DNA of 5,590 nt from Methanosarcinales archaeon (GCA_003661125.1 QMVO01000135.1:1-5590), one strand, 5' to 3'. Positions 1-4,399 are shown, counted from the stretch's first letter. A program made the numbers and translations. The notes: generated from the letters alone by a model not told the origin.

Positions 1-123
1 GAGGTGGTGGAGGAAAAAGGTTTAAACATATCCGTTGGTAATTTGAAAGGAGAAATTAAGTCGTTTGGTGCTTCGTATATGGGTTCTTATCCGCCAAAAG
101 TTATCGCGATTTTATGTCTGTAA
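1..123 (+). CDS. 3' end of an unidentified protein (5' end outside window)
   Basis: Frame 1 is open from the left edge for 40 codons and stops at TAA 121-123. The residues look protein-like: a charged start (EVVEEKGLNISVGNLKGEIK), then SFGASYMGSYPPKVIAILCL at the C-terminus. I do not recognise the family. It is tail-to-tail with the DUF166 gene, whose stop is at 148, leaving a 24 nt AT-rich gap that probably ends both transcripts. A competing ATG-initiated frame starting at 65 runs antisense through the DUF166 3' end and looks like a shadow. Support is only an open frame with sensible composition and a tidy convergent end, so identity is open and existence moderately likely. Confidence 0.55.
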   Translation, partial: EVVEEKGLNISVGNLKGEIKSFGASYMGSYPPKVIAILCL

Positions 124-147
124 ACAAATAAAAAATAAAACGTGTTT
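124..147. terminator. Convergent T-rich termination region
   Basis: The short gap between the two convergent stops reads as T-rich on the minus strand (TTTTATTTTTTATTTGTTTA, from 140 down to 121), the typical archaeal termination signal for the DUF166 transcript. On the plus strand a T5 run follows at 145-149. No convincing hairpin is present: the AAAAC/GTTTT arms leave only a two-base loop. Assignment rests on base composition and position. Confidence 0.4.
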
Positions 148-840
148 TTATTTCGCAGGCTTGTGTAAAGCATCCATTATGGCATCAGCAAGCAACCTGC
201 CCGCTTGCTGCATTATCGGTCTATCAGGACCCATGTACGCCACACACTCGTTATCGTGCATCTGCATCACCGCTTCTTCAAACGATTTCATATCTTTATA
301 AGACATCCCCACTAGTTTAGCTGCGATTTTTGAAGCCGAGCCACAAGGTGTGTCTCTGATGACTTTTACGGCTTCGATAACTTTGTTTTTTGCATTAACT
401 CTAAGTTCAAATTTTGGCTTTCCAAAGCATTCGACAAAAGTCTGTACAACTTCATTCTCACTCCTGTCCAGCATACAAAGAGGTTCAGGGAATTCCACGT
501 GTATTCCCTTCTTTTTGAGTTCATTTTCAATCGAATATTTGCCCTCCGGTATCAAGTTCGGGTCTTCAATCGGCCAAAGAACAGCTTTTGCTCCTGTTCT
601 TTCCGCTATGATGGGTACGAGGTCGCCTGCCTTTGGAAGTATTCCAAGTACTAATAGAAGATCACACTCAGGTAGCGGTATATCCGCTGGCATGTCGTTC
701 TCCGGCTCGTCAAGCGATACAGACGTGACTTTGAGGTCGTAGAGGCTCACAATTCTGTCTGCAAGCTCACTCATAGCCAGATGTTCGGCTACCAGTTCTC
801 CAAACGAGCCATGATAAAGTATATAGACTCGATTATTCAA
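148..840 (-). CDS. DUF166 family protein
   Basis: A 230-aa protein of the archaeal DUF166 family, sometimes labelled thymidylate-synthase-related in methanogen genomes; its real reaction is not established. The N-terminus (RVYILYHGSFGE, residues 4-15) looks like the first strand and turn of a Rossmann-like fold. Recognisable pieces are a hydrophobic strand LLLVLGIL (61-68), EPLCMLD (119-125), FGKPKFEL (139-146) and the family-typical RDTPCGSA (162-169) with Cys166. Other cysteines are at 59, 122, 138 and 199, so metal or cluster binding is possible but unproven. The start is TTG at 840-838, preceded by TAGGAAAC as a weak ribosome site; no ATG or GTG fits upstream in frame. It lies 42 nt downstream of the 112-aa DUF5320-like gene on the same strand, so it is probably the last gene of that operon, with weaker initiation than its small neighbours. 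Confidence 0.85.
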   Translation of the reverse strand: MNNRVYILYHGSFGELVAEHLAMSELADRIVSLYDLKVTSVSLDEPENDMPADIPLPECDLLLVLGILPKAGDLVPIIAERTGAKAVLWPIEDPNLIPEGKYSIENELKKKGIHVEFPEPLCMLDRSENEVVQTFVECFGKPKFELRVNAKNKVIEAVKVIRDTPCGSASKIAAKLVGMSYKDMKSFEEAVMQMHDNECVAYMGPDRPIMQQAGRLLADAIMDALHKPAK

Positions 841-882
841 TGTTTCCTACCCTACTTGCAAAAAAACCTGTCCATTCGCTCT

Positions 883-1221
883 TTACTTTCTCAGTTCTTC
901 CAATCTCTTCTTTATCTGCTCTAACTGGTATCCAAGCATCTTCGCCTGTGATTCAAGCATAGAAATCTCCTGTTCCTTTGGCATTGCTGGCATGCCCACT
1001 GGTGTTGGTGCAACAGGCGCTGGTGCTTGCTGCTGTATCCAGGAACCGAATTGCGGCATCTGTCCTGTTTGTGTGAGATACTGTGCGGCTGGAGGCAAGC
1101 CTGTTGGGCTTCTCCCTACCCAGCCCGGAGAGTATCCAAACCTCATCCAGCCTGGCAAACCAGTTAGATAATACATGTTTCTCCATCTATTTCCGCCTCT
1201 TCCATACGCCATTTTTCCCAT
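883..1221 (-). CDS. DUF5320-like protein with C-terminal coiled coil
   Basis: A 112-aa small protein recognised as DUF5320-like. The N-terminal third is Gly/Arg/aromatic-rich (YLTGLPGWMRFGYSPGW, about 18-34), followed by a Pro/Gln/Ala linker (about 55-80) and an amphipathic helix from PKEQEI at 81 to the end. That helix has a continuous heptad pattern of hydrophobic residues and aligns without gaps to the ends of the 207-aa and 58-aa proteins of this operon. Function is unknown; an adaptor or scaffold that joins partners through the helix is an inference. There are no cysteines. AGGAGGTGAT (1222-1231) abuts the first ATG (1221). The second in-frame ATG (1212, product MAYGRGG...) gives an SD spacing like the sister genes and may be the true start. 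Confidence 0.8.
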   Translation of the reverse strand: MGKMAYGRGGNRWRNMYYLTGLPGWMRFGYSPGWVGRSPTGLPPAAQYLTQTGQMPQFGSWIQQQAPAPVAPTPVGMPAMPKEQEISMLESQAKMLGYQLEQIKKRLEELRK

Positions 1222-1238
1222 ATCACCTCCTAAATATT

Positions 1239-1397
1239 TTATGGTCTCGTCATTTTAGACCCGCACTTCGGGCAAGTTTGTTCGTAGCATGGCACCCCCC
1301 TTTGATGTGGCATTGTATAGCCGCAATTTGGGCATCGGCATTCTCCGCCCGGTCCTAAACCTCTGCCACCCATTCTTCCTCTTCCTCCGCCGCTCAT
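1239..1397 (-). CDS. 52-aa six-cysteine zinc-ribbon-like protein
   Basis: A very short gene: ATG at 1397-1395, TAA at 1241-1239, 52 residues. The first 18 residues are Gly/Arg-rich. Then come two CPxC knuckles, CPNC (22-25) and CPKC (42-45), with extra Cys20, Cys37 and His31, giving a treble-clef or rubredoxin-like arrangement that should bind Zn or Fe. The pattern GPGGECRCPNCG...PHQRGVPCY...CPKCG matches small proteins I associate with NifX-like/DUF5320 gene clusters. It starts one base after the stop of the 62-aa gene (TAA-A-ATG) and has its own ribosome site GGGAGGTGG (1408-1416). It sits 17 nt before the 112-aa gene. Function unknown; a metal- or redox-active accessory is the simplest guess. 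Confidence 0.82.
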   Translation of the reverse strand: MSGGGRGRMGGRGLGPGGECRCPNCGYTMPHQRGVPCYEQTCPKCGSKMTRP

Positions 1398-1398
1398 T

Positions 1399-1587
1399 TT
1401 ATCTTATCCACCTCCCGTAATAATACGGATAGGAATACGGGTAGCCATAGGAATACATTCCTGTCCACCACCATCTGGGAAGCCACGGGAAGTTCCTGCA
1501 GAATGGATAAGGGTTGCCCATTCCCATACCTCTTCCGGGTCTAAAGGCAGACCAAAAACCTCTTCCCAATCCTGTTCCTCTTGCCAT
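1399..1587 (-). CDS. 62-aa aromatic-rich small protein (DUF5320-like N-terminus)
   Basis: A 62-residue protein: a Gly/Arg/Met-rich start (MARGTGLGRGFW), NPYPFCRNFPWLPRWWW (25-41), then a Tyr/Pro tail with eight Tyr between 45 and 57. By count 19 of 62 residues are aromatic (9 Tyr, 6 Trp, 4 Phe), with one Cys (30). The N-terminal style resembles DUF5320-type proteins, but the helical C-terminus of its neighbours is missing. It has no charged membrane-spanning pattern or signal peptide. Translation should be strong: AGGAGGTGAT at 1594-1603, ten bases before ATG after the GGAGG core. It follows the 58-aa gene by 17 nt. An overlapping frame (1404-1598) lacks this composition and SD placement and is rejected. 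Function unknown. Confidence 0.72.
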   Translation of the reverse strand: MARGTGLGRGFWSAFRPGRGMGMGNPYPFCRNFPWLPRWWWTGMYSYGYPYSYPYYYGRWIR

Positions 1588-1604
1588 TTTTTTATCACCT
1601 CCTT

Positions 1605-1781
1605 TTATTCTCCTTTTACCTCTTTTAACCTCCTGTCTATCTCCTTTAATCTCGCTTCTAAGATCGTTTTCTCGCTCTCAAGCATTTTCATTTCCTCTTC
1701 TTTTGGCATATACCAAGGCGTTGGAGCATACCAAGGCATTCTCCAACCTCTCCAATGCCAACCGTAGCATGGCCAACACAT
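1605..1781 (-). CDS. 58-aa Trp-rich DUF5320-like protein with CWPC motif and coiled coil
   Basis: ATG at 1781-1779 and TAA at 1607-1605 give 58 residues. It opens MCWPCYGWHWRGW, so Cys2 and Cys5 form a CxxC pair at the extreme N-terminus, and six Trp fall in the first 23 residues (3, 8, 10, 13, 17, 23). A short internal repeat PWYAP/PWYMP follows (16-26). From PKEEEM (26) to the end it is one amphipathic helix with the same heptad register as the 112-aa and 207-aa proteins. The ribosome site AGGAGGTGAT (1790-1799) overlaps the last codons and TGA of the NifX-like gene, so translation is probably coupled. CxxC suggests metal or thiol chemistry (inference). DUF5320-like by overall pattern; biochemical role unknown. 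Confidence 0.8.
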   Translation of the reverse strand: MCWPCYGWHWRGWRMPWYAPTPWYMPKEEEMKMLESEKTILEARLKEIDRRLKEVKGE

Positions 1782-1790
1782 TTTTTTACA

Positions 1791-2414
1791 TCACCTCCTT
1801 TTAAGCTCCTCTATCCTTTTCTTCACTTCTTCTAAATCTTTCTCCAATCTACCTGCCATACTCGATAACTGCTCGATTTCTTCTTCTTTTGTTCGAGGCG
1901 CTATTGGCGCTTGTGGTGCTTGTGGCTTTGGTTGCGGGGGCATTGGTTGCTGCATGCCTCTGCCCATGCCCATACCTTTACCCATGCCTCGCCCTCTACC
2001 GCCGCCTCGTCCGCCGCCCATGCCCATTCCGCCGCCTGCGCCTATACCAGCACCCATTCCTGCATGAGCGGCAACAGTTGAAACGCCAACCTCACTTAGT
2101 TTACCGGCTTTATACATCTCAACTGCTTCTTTCACTGTGCCATACGCGCCGGTTGCAATTTTCACACCTGCTGTAGAAAGCACCTGAAAAGCATTAGGAC
2201 CTATATTCCCGGATACAAGCACATCCACTCCTTTATTCACTACCGTTTGTGCTGCTTGAATCCCTGCTCCACCTGGTGCGGCAATGGCGTCGTTTGGCAT
2301 CGCTTCGAACACCATCGTATCTGAATCAACGAACACGAAGTATTGGCATCTTCCAAACCTCGGGTCTACCTGTGCATTCAAATCCCCTGCCGTTGCGGTT
2401 ACGCATATCTTCAT
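1791..2414 (-). CDS. NifX-like FeMo-cofactor-binding domain fused to Gly/Met linker and coiled coil
   Basis: A 207-aa protein. Residues 1-106 form the dinitrogenase iron-molybdenum cofactor biosynthesis (NifX/NafY/NifB-C-terminal) domain: MKICVTATAG, VDPRFGRCQYFVFVD (16-30), the NDAIAAPGGAGIQAAQ segment (41-56), VDVLVSGNIGPNAF (63-76). Family members bind FeMo-co or its precursor, often through exposed Cys/His/Met. After it comes a linker of Gly, Met and Arg (about 118-154), a Pro/Gln stretch (155-173), and a heptad helix (175-207) shared with the 58- and 112-aa proteins. Most single-domain homologues are about 110-130 aa, so the tail is an addition. ATG 2414 is preferred over an upstream in-frame ATG at 2480, because it restores the family N-terminus, has AAAGGTGA just upstream, and leaves the promoter/palindrome free. 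No nif structural genes are visible, so the cargo is unknown. Confidence 0.88.
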   Translation of the reverse strand: MKICVTATAGDLNAQVDPRFGRCQYFVFVDSDTMVFEAMPNDAIAAPGGAGIQAAQTVVNKGVDVLVSGNIGPNAFQVLSTAGVKIATGAYGTVKEAVEMYKAGKLSEVGVSTVAAHAGMGAGIGAGGGMGMGGGRGGGRGRGMGKGMGMGRGMQQPMPPQPKPQAPQAPIAPRTKEEEIEQLSSMAGRLEKDLEEVKKRIEELKRR

Positions 2415-2498
2415 CTTTTTTTCACCTTTCCCTTTTTCGCTTTTTTCCTCCTTGTAGTATGAATATATATTCATATACATATAAATATTTTATATTTG
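2415..2498 (-). promoter_or_regulatory. Promoter region of the NifX-like operon
   Basis: The 84 nt between the Mrp stop and the NifX-like ATG are very AT-rich. On the minus strand a TATA-like TATAAAATATTTATAT lies near 2479-2494. A start site about 25 nt downstream would fall inside the perfect palindrome at 2458-2475. An orphan AAGGAGG (2447-2453) lies about 32 nt before the ATG and has no start codon at a usable distance. A separate promoter here would split the minus-strand block into DUF134-mrp and NifX-like-to-DUF166 units; read-through from mrp is also possible. Confidence 0.5.
2458..2475. promoter_or_regulatory. 18-bp perfect palindrome, candidate operator
   Basis: TATGAATATATATTCATA equals its own reverse complement over all 18 bases. 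The next pair (2457 G, 2476 T) does not match, so the edges are sharp. It lies just downstream of a TATA-like stretch and ahead of the NifX-like gene. A nearly identical site occurs at 3759-3776 ahead of DUF134. An operator for a dimeric regulator is inferred; part of it could also act as a TATA element. Confidence 0.5.
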
Positions 2499-3350
2499 TC
2501 ATTGAGGTTTAGCTTCTTTACCTTCCACAAATGCCCTCACATTTTCCACTATTTGCTCAAACGCTTCTCTTACCTTCGATTCCTTTTGCAGAACAAAAGG
2601 CGTTCCGCTATCCGCAGCTTCTACCATCTTCGGATCAAGTGGCACTCTGCCGAGGAAAGGCACTCCTAACTCCCTCGCTGACCTTTCACCACCGCCATAT
2701 TTGAAAATGTTTATCTCTTTGCCGCAGTAAGGGCATACAAACCCGCTCATGTTCTCTATTATTCCTATAACCGGTACTTTCAGCACCCCTGAGAAATTCA
2801 CCGCCTTTCTCGAATCCAGCAACGCTAAATCCTGTGGTGTCGTAACTATTATCGTACCATCTACGTTTTTTATCAACTGCGCAACACTTAGCGGTTCGTC
2901 ACCTGTTCCCGGCGGAAGGTCTATAACCATATAGTCCAGCTCTCCCCAATCTACATCAGAAAGGAATTGCCTTATCGCATTCATCTTCATCGGTCCTCGC
3001 CAGATGATTGCGGAATCTCTGTTGGGCAGTAGAAAACCTATGGACATCGTTTTCAGCCGCGGCGTAACTAAAATCGGTGATATCTTTCCCCCCGAAGCCT
3101 CTGGTCGCTTATCTTCTATTCCCAGTATCTTCGGAATATCAGGTCCGTGAATATCGGCATCCATCAAACCCACGTCTAAACCTCTCATTCCAAGAGCAAA
3201 AGCGAGATTCGCTGCTACCGTTGTTTTCCCTACTCCCCCCTTCCCGCTCATCACCATTATCTTGTGCTTTACCTGCTCCATCTTCGCTTTCACTGCCTCT
3301 TCCTGCTCCATCATCCTCTTCTTTCCTTCTCTCTCTTCTTTCATACTCAT
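2499..3350 (-). CDS. mrp: Mrp/NBP35 (ApbC) family Fe-S cluster carrier ATPase
   Basis: A 283-aa cytoplasmic P-loop ATPase of the Mrp/NBP35 group, which binds a labile Fe-S cluster at a dimer interface and hands it to target proteins. The deviant Walker A SGKGGVGKTT (35-44) keeps the signature lysine. It is followed by MDADIHGPD (63-71), IIWRGPMKM (115-123), Walker B-like VIDLPPGTGDEPLS (142-155) and the cluster-ligand CPYC (206-209). The N-terminal 30 residues are a charged Met/Lys/Glu helix without cysteines, so the N-terminal ferredoxin-like motif of eukaryotic Nbp35 is absent, as in minimal archaeal forms. It begins 20 nt after the DUF134 stop, with AGAGGAAT at that stop as a possible ribosome site; an alternative Met lies at residue 3. 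Its position beside DUF134 and a NifX-like gene fits a cluster-trafficking role. Confidence 0.95.
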   Translation of the reverse strand: MSMKEEREGKKRMMEQEEAVKAKMEQVKHKIMVMSGKGGVGKTTVAANLAFALGMRGLDVGLMDADIHGPDIPKILGIEDKRPEASGGKISPILVTPRLKTMSIGFLLPNRDSAIIWRGPMKMNAIRQFLSDVDWGELDYMVIDLPPGTGDEPLSVAQLIKNVDGTIIVTTPQDLALLDSRKAVNFSGVLKVPVIGIIENMSGFVCPYCGKEINIFKYGGGERSARELGVPFLGRVPLDPKMVEAADSGTPFVLQKESKVREAFEQIVENVRAFVEGKEAKPQ

Positions 3351-3370
3351 TCAATTCTATTTTATTCCTC

Positions 3371-3757
3371 TTAAGATTTAAAAGAAGCCAAAGGGCCTCT
3401 TCCATGCTTTCTTCCCCTCCATCCAGGTGGCATTTTTGGAGTGGTTTCCGCTATTACATAGTTACCCCCTTCTATCCTTATAGCCTTACCCTCGACAAAA
3501 GCTTCTGCTATTTTTCGATGCGCTTCGGTTATTATTCGGTGGAAAGTGGGTTGCGAGATGCCCATTGATTTCGCCGCTTCCTCCTGATCCATCTGCAAAT
3601 AATCTTTCAGCCTTATGCTCTCTAACTCCTCTACTTTCAATATTGTTTCACTTATGCCGTGAGTATAGGGTTCTCCCCCCCTTGCCCTTCCTCTCGGCTC
3701 GAAGTAAAGGAAATTTGGCTGGAAGGCTACACACCTTCTTCGTCTTGCACCGCGCAT
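3371..3757 (-). CDS. DUF134 (UPF0251) helix-turn-helix DNA-binding protein
   Basis: A 128-aa protein of the DUF134/UPF0251 family, regarded as a DNA-binding protein with a sigma-70 region 4-like helix-turn-helix. The start RGARRRRCVAFQPNFLYFEP (2-21) is the family-typical basic N-terminus. ILKVEELESIRLKDY (39-53) precedes the HTH, roughly 54-82 (QMDQEEAAKSMGISQPTFHR in the middle). The tail is basic and Gly-rich (WRGRKHGRG, 113-121). DUF134 genes often sit beside Mrp and NifX-like genes, as here; a regulator of that cluster is a likely but unproven role. ATG 3757 is the natural start because the family N-terminus follows at once. The 5' leader would be very short, and the candidate operator lies two bases upstream, compatible with autoregulation. 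Confidence 0.93.
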   Translation of the reverse strand: MRGARRRRCVAFQPNFLYFEPRGRARGGEPYTHGISETILKVEELESIRLKDYLQMDQEEAAKSMGISQPTFHRIITEAHRKIAEAFVEGKAIRIEGGNYVIAETTPKMPPGWRGRKHGRGPLASFKS

Positions 3758-3821
3758 ATATGAATATATATTCGTAATTTAATTAATCTTTGTACTTGTT
3801 TACTGACTCCAGAGATACCGA
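3758..3821 (-). promoter_or_regulatory. Promoter region of DUF134-mrp
   Basis: The 64 nt between the QueD-like stop and the DUF134 ATG read on the minus strand as GATTAATTAAATTACG and then GAATATATATTC. If the TATA element is TTAATTAAAT (about 3777-3786), transcription would begin at or near the ATG, giving a leaderless or nearly leaderless message. That agrees with the lack of a Shine-Dalgarno sequence. The palindrome would then sit between TATA box and start, a common repressor position in archaea. Alternatively the palindrome itself supplies the TATA box. Confidence 0.5.
3759..3776. promoter_or_regulatory. Second copy of the 18-bp palindrome, candidate operator
   Basis: TATGAATATATATTCGTA matches the perfect palindrome at 2458-2475 at 17 of 18 positions and keeps the central 12-bp GAATATATATTC intact. 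It ends two bases before the DUF134 start codon. Recurrence of the same site ahead of both transcription units of the cluster is the reason for calling it an operator; the binding protein is not known from sequence, DUF134 being the obvious candidate. Confidence 0.5.
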
Positions 3822-4181
3822 TTACGATTCCACCAGCACCCATTTGCCCTCCCCTTCCCATAATTTTATCGAATGCAGTACTACACCCAGATTTGAATCT
3901 TTTAGCTTCTTTTCCAACTCCTTCTTTAGAAACAACGCTATATTTTCGCTCGTTGGATACGAGATTATCTCATTTAAGAACTTATGGTCTACGAGTTCAA
4001 GCACTTCTTCTATCAATGCCTTTACTTCCGAGAAATCCGCTACACACTCTGTATCCTCCTTCTTCTCTCCTTCAACCAAGACTTCCACTTTATACGTATG
4101 CCCATGCAGATTCTTGCATTTCCCTGGATGTCTTGGCAGCGAATGCGCCGCACTAAAATCTGCTGATACTCCTAGTTTCAT
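3822..4181 (-). CDS. queD: QueD / 6-pyruvoyl-tetrahydropterin synthase family protein
   Basis: A 119-aa T-fold enzyme, normal length for the family. QueD makes 6-carboxy-5,6,7,8-tetrahydropterin from dihydroneopterin triphosphate, an early step to preQ0 and, in archaea, the archaeosine base of tRNA. Zinc ligands are visible as His13 in FSAAHSL and His26/His28 in CKNLHGH. Cys22, in the CxxxHGH spacing, is the catalytic cysteine of the QueD/PTPS type. DHKFLN (65-70) supplies the Asp-His pair, PTSENIA (76-82) and Glu109 in LWEG complete the substrate site. ATG 4181 gives the expected N-terminus. It diverges from rpl39e with 44 nt between starts. No other archaeosine gene is in the window, so a pterin-related role in the PTPS family cannot be excluded. 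Confidence 0.9.
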   Translation of the reverse strand: MKLGVSADFSAAHSLPRHPGKCKNLHGHTYKVEVLVEGEKKEDTECVADFSEVKALIEEVLELVDHKFLNEIISYPTSENIALFLKKELEKKLKDSNLGVVLHSIKLWEGEGKWVLVES

Positions 4182-4225
4182 TTTTATTTAATTTAAATAA
4201 AAAGGAAACCCTGATAAAATATACA
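4182..4225. promoter_or_regulatory. Divergent promoter between queD and rpl39e
   Basis: The 44 nt contain TTTAAATAA (4192-4200), centred about 30 nt before the rpl39e ATG, which suits a leaderless or near-leaderless message. On the other strand TATATTTTATC (4213-4223) lies about 32-42 nt before the queD ATG. The two promoters therefore overlap. A near-palindrome TTATTTAATTTAAATAA (4184-4200) lies over this region. Neither gene shows a well-placed Shine-Dalgarno sequence. Confidence 0.55.
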
Positions 4226-4384
4226 ATGGCAATAGGGAAGAAAACAAAAGGCAAGAAGCTCAGGCTCAGCAAGGCTGCTAAGCAAAACAGAAGAGTCCCA
4301 GCTTGGATAATGGTAAAAACGAACCGAAGAGTGACAACACATCCAAAAAGAAGGCACTGGCGAAGGACAAAGCTAAAAGAGTGA
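4226..4384 (+). CDS. rpl39e: Ribosomal protein L39e (eL39)
   Basis: A 52-aa very basic protein of the large ribosomal subunit, lining the exit tunnel in archaea and eukaryotes and absent from bacteria. ATG 4226 to TGA 4384. The body is unmistakable: SKAAKQNRRVPAWIMVKTNR (15-34), then RVTTHPKRRHWRRTKLKE to the end. Length is typical, with a few extra N-terminal residues (MAIGKKTKGKKLR). It is first in a + strand translation operon, with rpl31e 15 nt downstream. No ribosome site lies close to the ATG, in keeping with a leaderless message from the TATA element at 4192-4200. Overlapping longer frames on both strands (4303-4506 plus, 4153-4644 minus) are shadows of its Lys/Arg-rich coding. Confidence 0.96.
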   Translation: MAIGKKTKGKKLRLSKAAKQNRRVPAWIMVKTNRRVTTHPKRRHWRRTKLKE

Positions 4385-4399
4385 ATTGGAGGGAGAAAC

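Noticed and set aside
350..742. 130-aa plus-strand Ser-rich frame
   Set aside because: Antisense shadow inside the DUF166 gene with low-complexity Ser/Thr/Phe composition and no ribosome site.
1404..1598. 64-aa minus-strand frame overlapping the 62-aa gene
   Set aside because: Its start falls within the ribosome site of the 62-aa gene; the 62-aa frame has ideal SD spacing and a family-like N-terminus.
1690..1740. Direct repeat CATACCAAGGC in the 58-aa gene as a possible mobile-element scar
   Set aside because: It encodes the in-frame PWYxP repeat, so protein-level duplication explains it; no inverted repeats or target duplication are seen.
1889..2176. 95-aa plus-strand Leu/Cys/Tyr-rich frame resembling a membrane protein
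   Set aside because: Complement of the Gly/Met/Arg-rich linker of the NifX-like gene; apparent hydrophobicity is a by-product.
2415..2480. 22-residue N-terminal extension of the NifX-like protein from ATG 2480
   Set aside because: It would translate through the TATA-like region and palindrome; the family N-terminus MKICV begins at 2414 with its own ribosome site.
3077..3568. 163-aa plus-strand Ser/Leu/Pro-rich frame
   Set aside because: Antisense to the Mrp N-terminus and DUF134; composition mirrors purine-rich codons of the real genes.
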